Assembly: GCA_009602725.1 (NCBI GenBank)
Contig: WELB01000013.1
Coordinates: forward strand, 335,074-345,600
Direction: 5' to 3'
Length of the DNA stretch: 10,527 nt
DNA from: Spirogloea muscicola
Taxonomy: Eukaryota > Streptophyta > Zygnematophyceae > Spirogloeales > Spirogloeaceae
Shown: in pieces, positions 8,260 through 10,527 of the stretch
Layout: each line of letters starts with the position of its first letter
Position numbering within the stretch: position 1 is the stretch's first letter
Made by a program: the position numbers and the translations under genes
Notes under the pieces: generated by a model
The model's database searches: none
What the model was told of the DNA's origin: nothing
The model's input: only the letters and a program-made list of their open reading frames with translations

Positions 8260-10527
8260 TCAACTTCTAATGGCAGCATACCCGCCAGCTTCTAACTCCC
8301 TAGCTAATGATTTGTCGCCAGTCTTCACTATCCTCCCGCCCTCCTGGAGGTACACACTGACACTTACAATCACTGCCAAATCACCTGTTCTGAGGACTCG
8401 CAGAGTGCCATCGCTACTTCTGACATGGCATTCTTTGGACACATAACACGAGGTCATGAGACTTTCACGACATTACCAATCAGGGCAATCCGGAATGTGA
8501 AAGACTTCTCGTAGTATTCAGATACTAGGGAGCCAGAGAAAGCAGCAGGTGGACATGCTCTGAGAAGGAATGGCCAATGCTCACCATGATGTGCACAAAA
8601 TTGGGCGTGATGTAATCAAGCAACCGTTGATAGTGTGTGATCATCAACACAGCCTTCTCGGGCTTCTTGAGCCCATTCACAGCCCCGGCAACGTCCCTGA
8701 GGGCGTCAATGTCAAGACCAGAGTCAATCTCGTCGAGGATGGCCAGGTCGGCATCAAGGACCTGCACCAACGTATAGCTAACATTATTAGCGCCACTAGT
8801 ACTCACACCCATCAAGGGCAGTCACGGTTGACTCAATCTTTCGACCCGTGGTGCTGAATGTCAAGCACGTGAGACACCCCTATACCAGTGCTACGTACAC
8901 GGACATGCTCAAAAGACCTTGGACCTTGAAACTTCTGCAGCTGTTCATCACTTACTCTGTCAGTCACTCAGTACCTAGAATAAGCAATTGCCTCCTGATA
9001 AGCATGACCAATGTAGCCGGGAGCTGCTAGCTTCCTGAGAGCTGGAGGCCTGATTTGAGGTGATATGAAGCACAAGTCTACATCCAGCTCAGGAAACCAT
9101 ACCTAGGGGTAAAGCTACGAAGTGAGCTTGGTATTAAACAAGTAGTCAACAATCACCTTCTCCATCAAAGTGATAAAGGCCCTGCTTGCGATGTGGGACG
9201 ATTTGGCAGTGACTTGCGAAATGGCAGCACTGCGTGGCTAGAATGGCAACTCACGGCCAATTGAAGTATCTCATTGCGCTTCTTCTCGCCCCCGCTGAAG
9301 CCCTCATTGACGTTCCGCGACAGGAAGCTGATGTCCATCTTCAGCTCGTCCAGCTTGGGCGTCAGGAATGCATAAAACTGGCCGGCAATGGAACAGCAAG
9401 CCAATCAGCAAGCAGGCAGTGGGAGCCGGCTCAGCAGAGTGACTCCATAAGCTGTTGCTTGCCATGATTGACATGCTTGTGGCAAACGGCAACACTGAAG
9501 TAGATACTGCATAGGGAACCGGACTGGGAGGGGTTCTGCCAGAGGCTTTGGAGGAGGGCTTCAAGATGGAATGGGGCCTGAGAGTCTCTTAGCACTCACA
9601 GAGTAAGAACCGTGACCAGATGCATCAAGAGCCCACAAGGCGGCGGCAACGGCAGCAGAGGCAGACAGCTGCGCACCTCCAGGGGGTCGAGCTCAGGCTG
9701 GCCGAGGGCGGCGCGGCGGGCGTTGGCGGCGAGGCGCAAGAAGTCGGTGTTGGACACGCCGGGGACCTCGACGGGCGACTGGAAGGAGAGGAAGAGGCCG
9801 GCGTGCGAGCGCTCCTCAGGCTCCAGCTCGAAGAGGTCGCGGCCCTTGTACAGCGCAGTGCCGCCTGTGACCTCGTAGTCCGGGTGGCCCACCAGCACCT
9901 GCGCCAAGGTGGCCATGGCCATGGCCAGGCCGTCCTACCACTGTGAGTATCGCCCGAAGCCCGTTCTGCCAGCAAGAGCAGCTCCGGCAGCACATTGCAG
10001 CTGCTCTACTGGGACCGGCCGAGGCCCGCAAGCGGCGAGTGCACCGGCGCGCCACCAGAGAGCGGCAGGCCGAGCGGCGCGCACCTTGGACAGGGTGCTC
10101 TTGCCGGACCCGTTCTTCCCCATGATCGCGTGAACCTGCCCACACAAGCGGCGGCACGTTAGATGCGTCCGGACAACGACGTCCAGAGCTGCTAACGCAA
10201 CATCACGTTGGCCTCAAACAAAGCCCCGTACAGTCGGTTGGGCGGGCTGCCGAACCCAGAAGGCTACGAGACGGCGTGCAGGCGCGCGGGGCCAGCACAG
10301 CCAAGCGCAGCGGCTGGCCGCCTGGAGGCTGACATTGCCACTATCCACACCATCTGGATGTAAACCCAGCAGCCCCCACCTCGCCCTCGCGGATGAGGAG
10401 GTCGACGCCGGCCAGGATCTCGCGGCCCCCGTCGGCAATGGCCGCCGTCAGGCCCCGCACCTCCAGCAGCGGCGTCGCCGCCGCCGCCGCCGCCGTCTCC
10501 CCAGCCGGCGCTGCCGCCGCCGCGGCC
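8260..10527 (-). CDS. SUFC: Plastid Fe-S cluster assembly ATPase SufC (ABCI6/NAP7 type), 5' partial, 6 exons visible
   Basis: SufC is the ABC-type ATPase of the SufBCD scaffold that builds Fe-S clusters in the plastid stroma; it has no membrane segment. The visible 267 residues start in an Ala-rich stretch, then LLEVRGLT begins the conserved domain. Counting from the window edge, Walker [10 protein letters not shown] is at 55-63, the Q-loop in SFQSPVE at about 106, the signature FSGGEKKR at 167-174, Walker [13 protein letters not shown] at 187-198, and the H-loop Thr-His at 223-224. The C terminus is GYAAIRS before a TGA (8262-8260). The domain length of about 248 residues matches the family. 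No Met precedes the domain in the window, so the start and most of the transit peptide lie beyond 10527. Nuclear location is inferred from five spliceosomal introns. Every catalytic motif is intact. The gene converges on MSH7. Confidence 0.93.
8260..10527 (-). other. Exon-intron map of SUFC
   Basis: In reading order the exons are 10527-10380 (partial), 10135-10085, 9898-9677, 9377-9255, 8761-8585 and 8343-8260. All five introns are GT-AG and all are phase 0. Their lengths are 244, 186, 299, 493 and 241 bases. Donors are GTGGGG, GTGCGC, GTGCGC, GTGAGT and GTGAGC. Every acceptor ends in CAG. The joined protein runs through each junction without gaps against the remembered SufC family, so no exon seems to be missed, even in the 493-base intron, where I recognise nothing else. 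Confidence 0.88.
10476..10493 (-). repeat. Trinucleotide run encoding poly-Ala at the SufC N terminus
   Basis: Six consecutive GCG codons on the minus strand encode Ala just before TPLLEV, where the ABC domain starts. A second Ala stretch, six residues interrupted by PAGET, lies next to the window edge. Ala-rich tracts are common near the mature end of green-algal plastid transit peptides. The run is also a likely length-variable microsatellite. Confidence 0.8.

Noticed and set aside
8848-9030. Plus-strand 60-codon open frame
   Set aside because: It lies within the 493-base SUFC intron and its edge, and has no recognisable product or supporting context.
9612-9946. Plus-strand open frames of 88-108 codons
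   Set aside because: They are antisense to the SUFC exon encoding [10 protein letters not shown] and its continuation. High GC keeps the opposite strand open.
1-10527. CRISPR array, tRNA, rRNA, phage or defence system
   Set aside because: No regularly spaced repeats, no cloverleaf or rRNA-like sequence, and no such protein domains were seen. The locus reads as ordinary nuclear eukaryotic DNA.

Overview
The window looks like nuclear DNA of a chlorophyte green alga. Both recognisable genes are plant-lineage genes cut by many short GT-AG introns. One is most like the plant-type mismatch-repair protein MSH7. The other is the plastid-type Fe-S assembly ATPase SufC, here nuclear-encoded and intron-rich. 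The genus cannot be told from the sequence; a trebouxiophyte would fit the moderate GC content and intron density, but that is inference.

Layout. Positions 1-716 hold a diverged, foldback-like inverted repeat with roughly 190-200 bp arms and no recognisable gene. Positions 717-959 hold nothing I can name. Positions 960-1460 form a GC- and CpG-rich block open in several overlapping frames on both strands. It is most simply read as the upstream region of MSH7, which ends with an exact E2F-type octamer (1467-1474) and a short leader. MSH7 (plus strand, 1831-7820) can be assembled as 15 exons giving 1081 residues. It runs from an N-terminal PCNA-binding motif through the Phe-X-Glu mismatch-reading motif to the complete MutS ATPase, and has no visible clamp domain. 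A 439 bp convergent intergenic stretch (7821-8259) carries a small two-copy tandem repeat. SUFC (minus strand, 10527-8260) is assembled as six exons; its 5' end, including the start codon and most of the transit peptide, lies beyond the window.

The two genes are convergent, so they share 3' flanks and not a promoter. MSH7 should act in the nucleus with MSH2 (MutS-gamma). SufC should act in the plastid stroma with SufB and SufD, supplying ATPase activity for Fe-S cluster assembly. Nothing in the sequence ties the two pathways together. All splice sites were chosen by eye, from GT-AG rules, reading-frame continuity and remembered family sequence. The summed exon lengths stay in frame from start to stop for MSH7, and from the window edge to the stop for SUFC.
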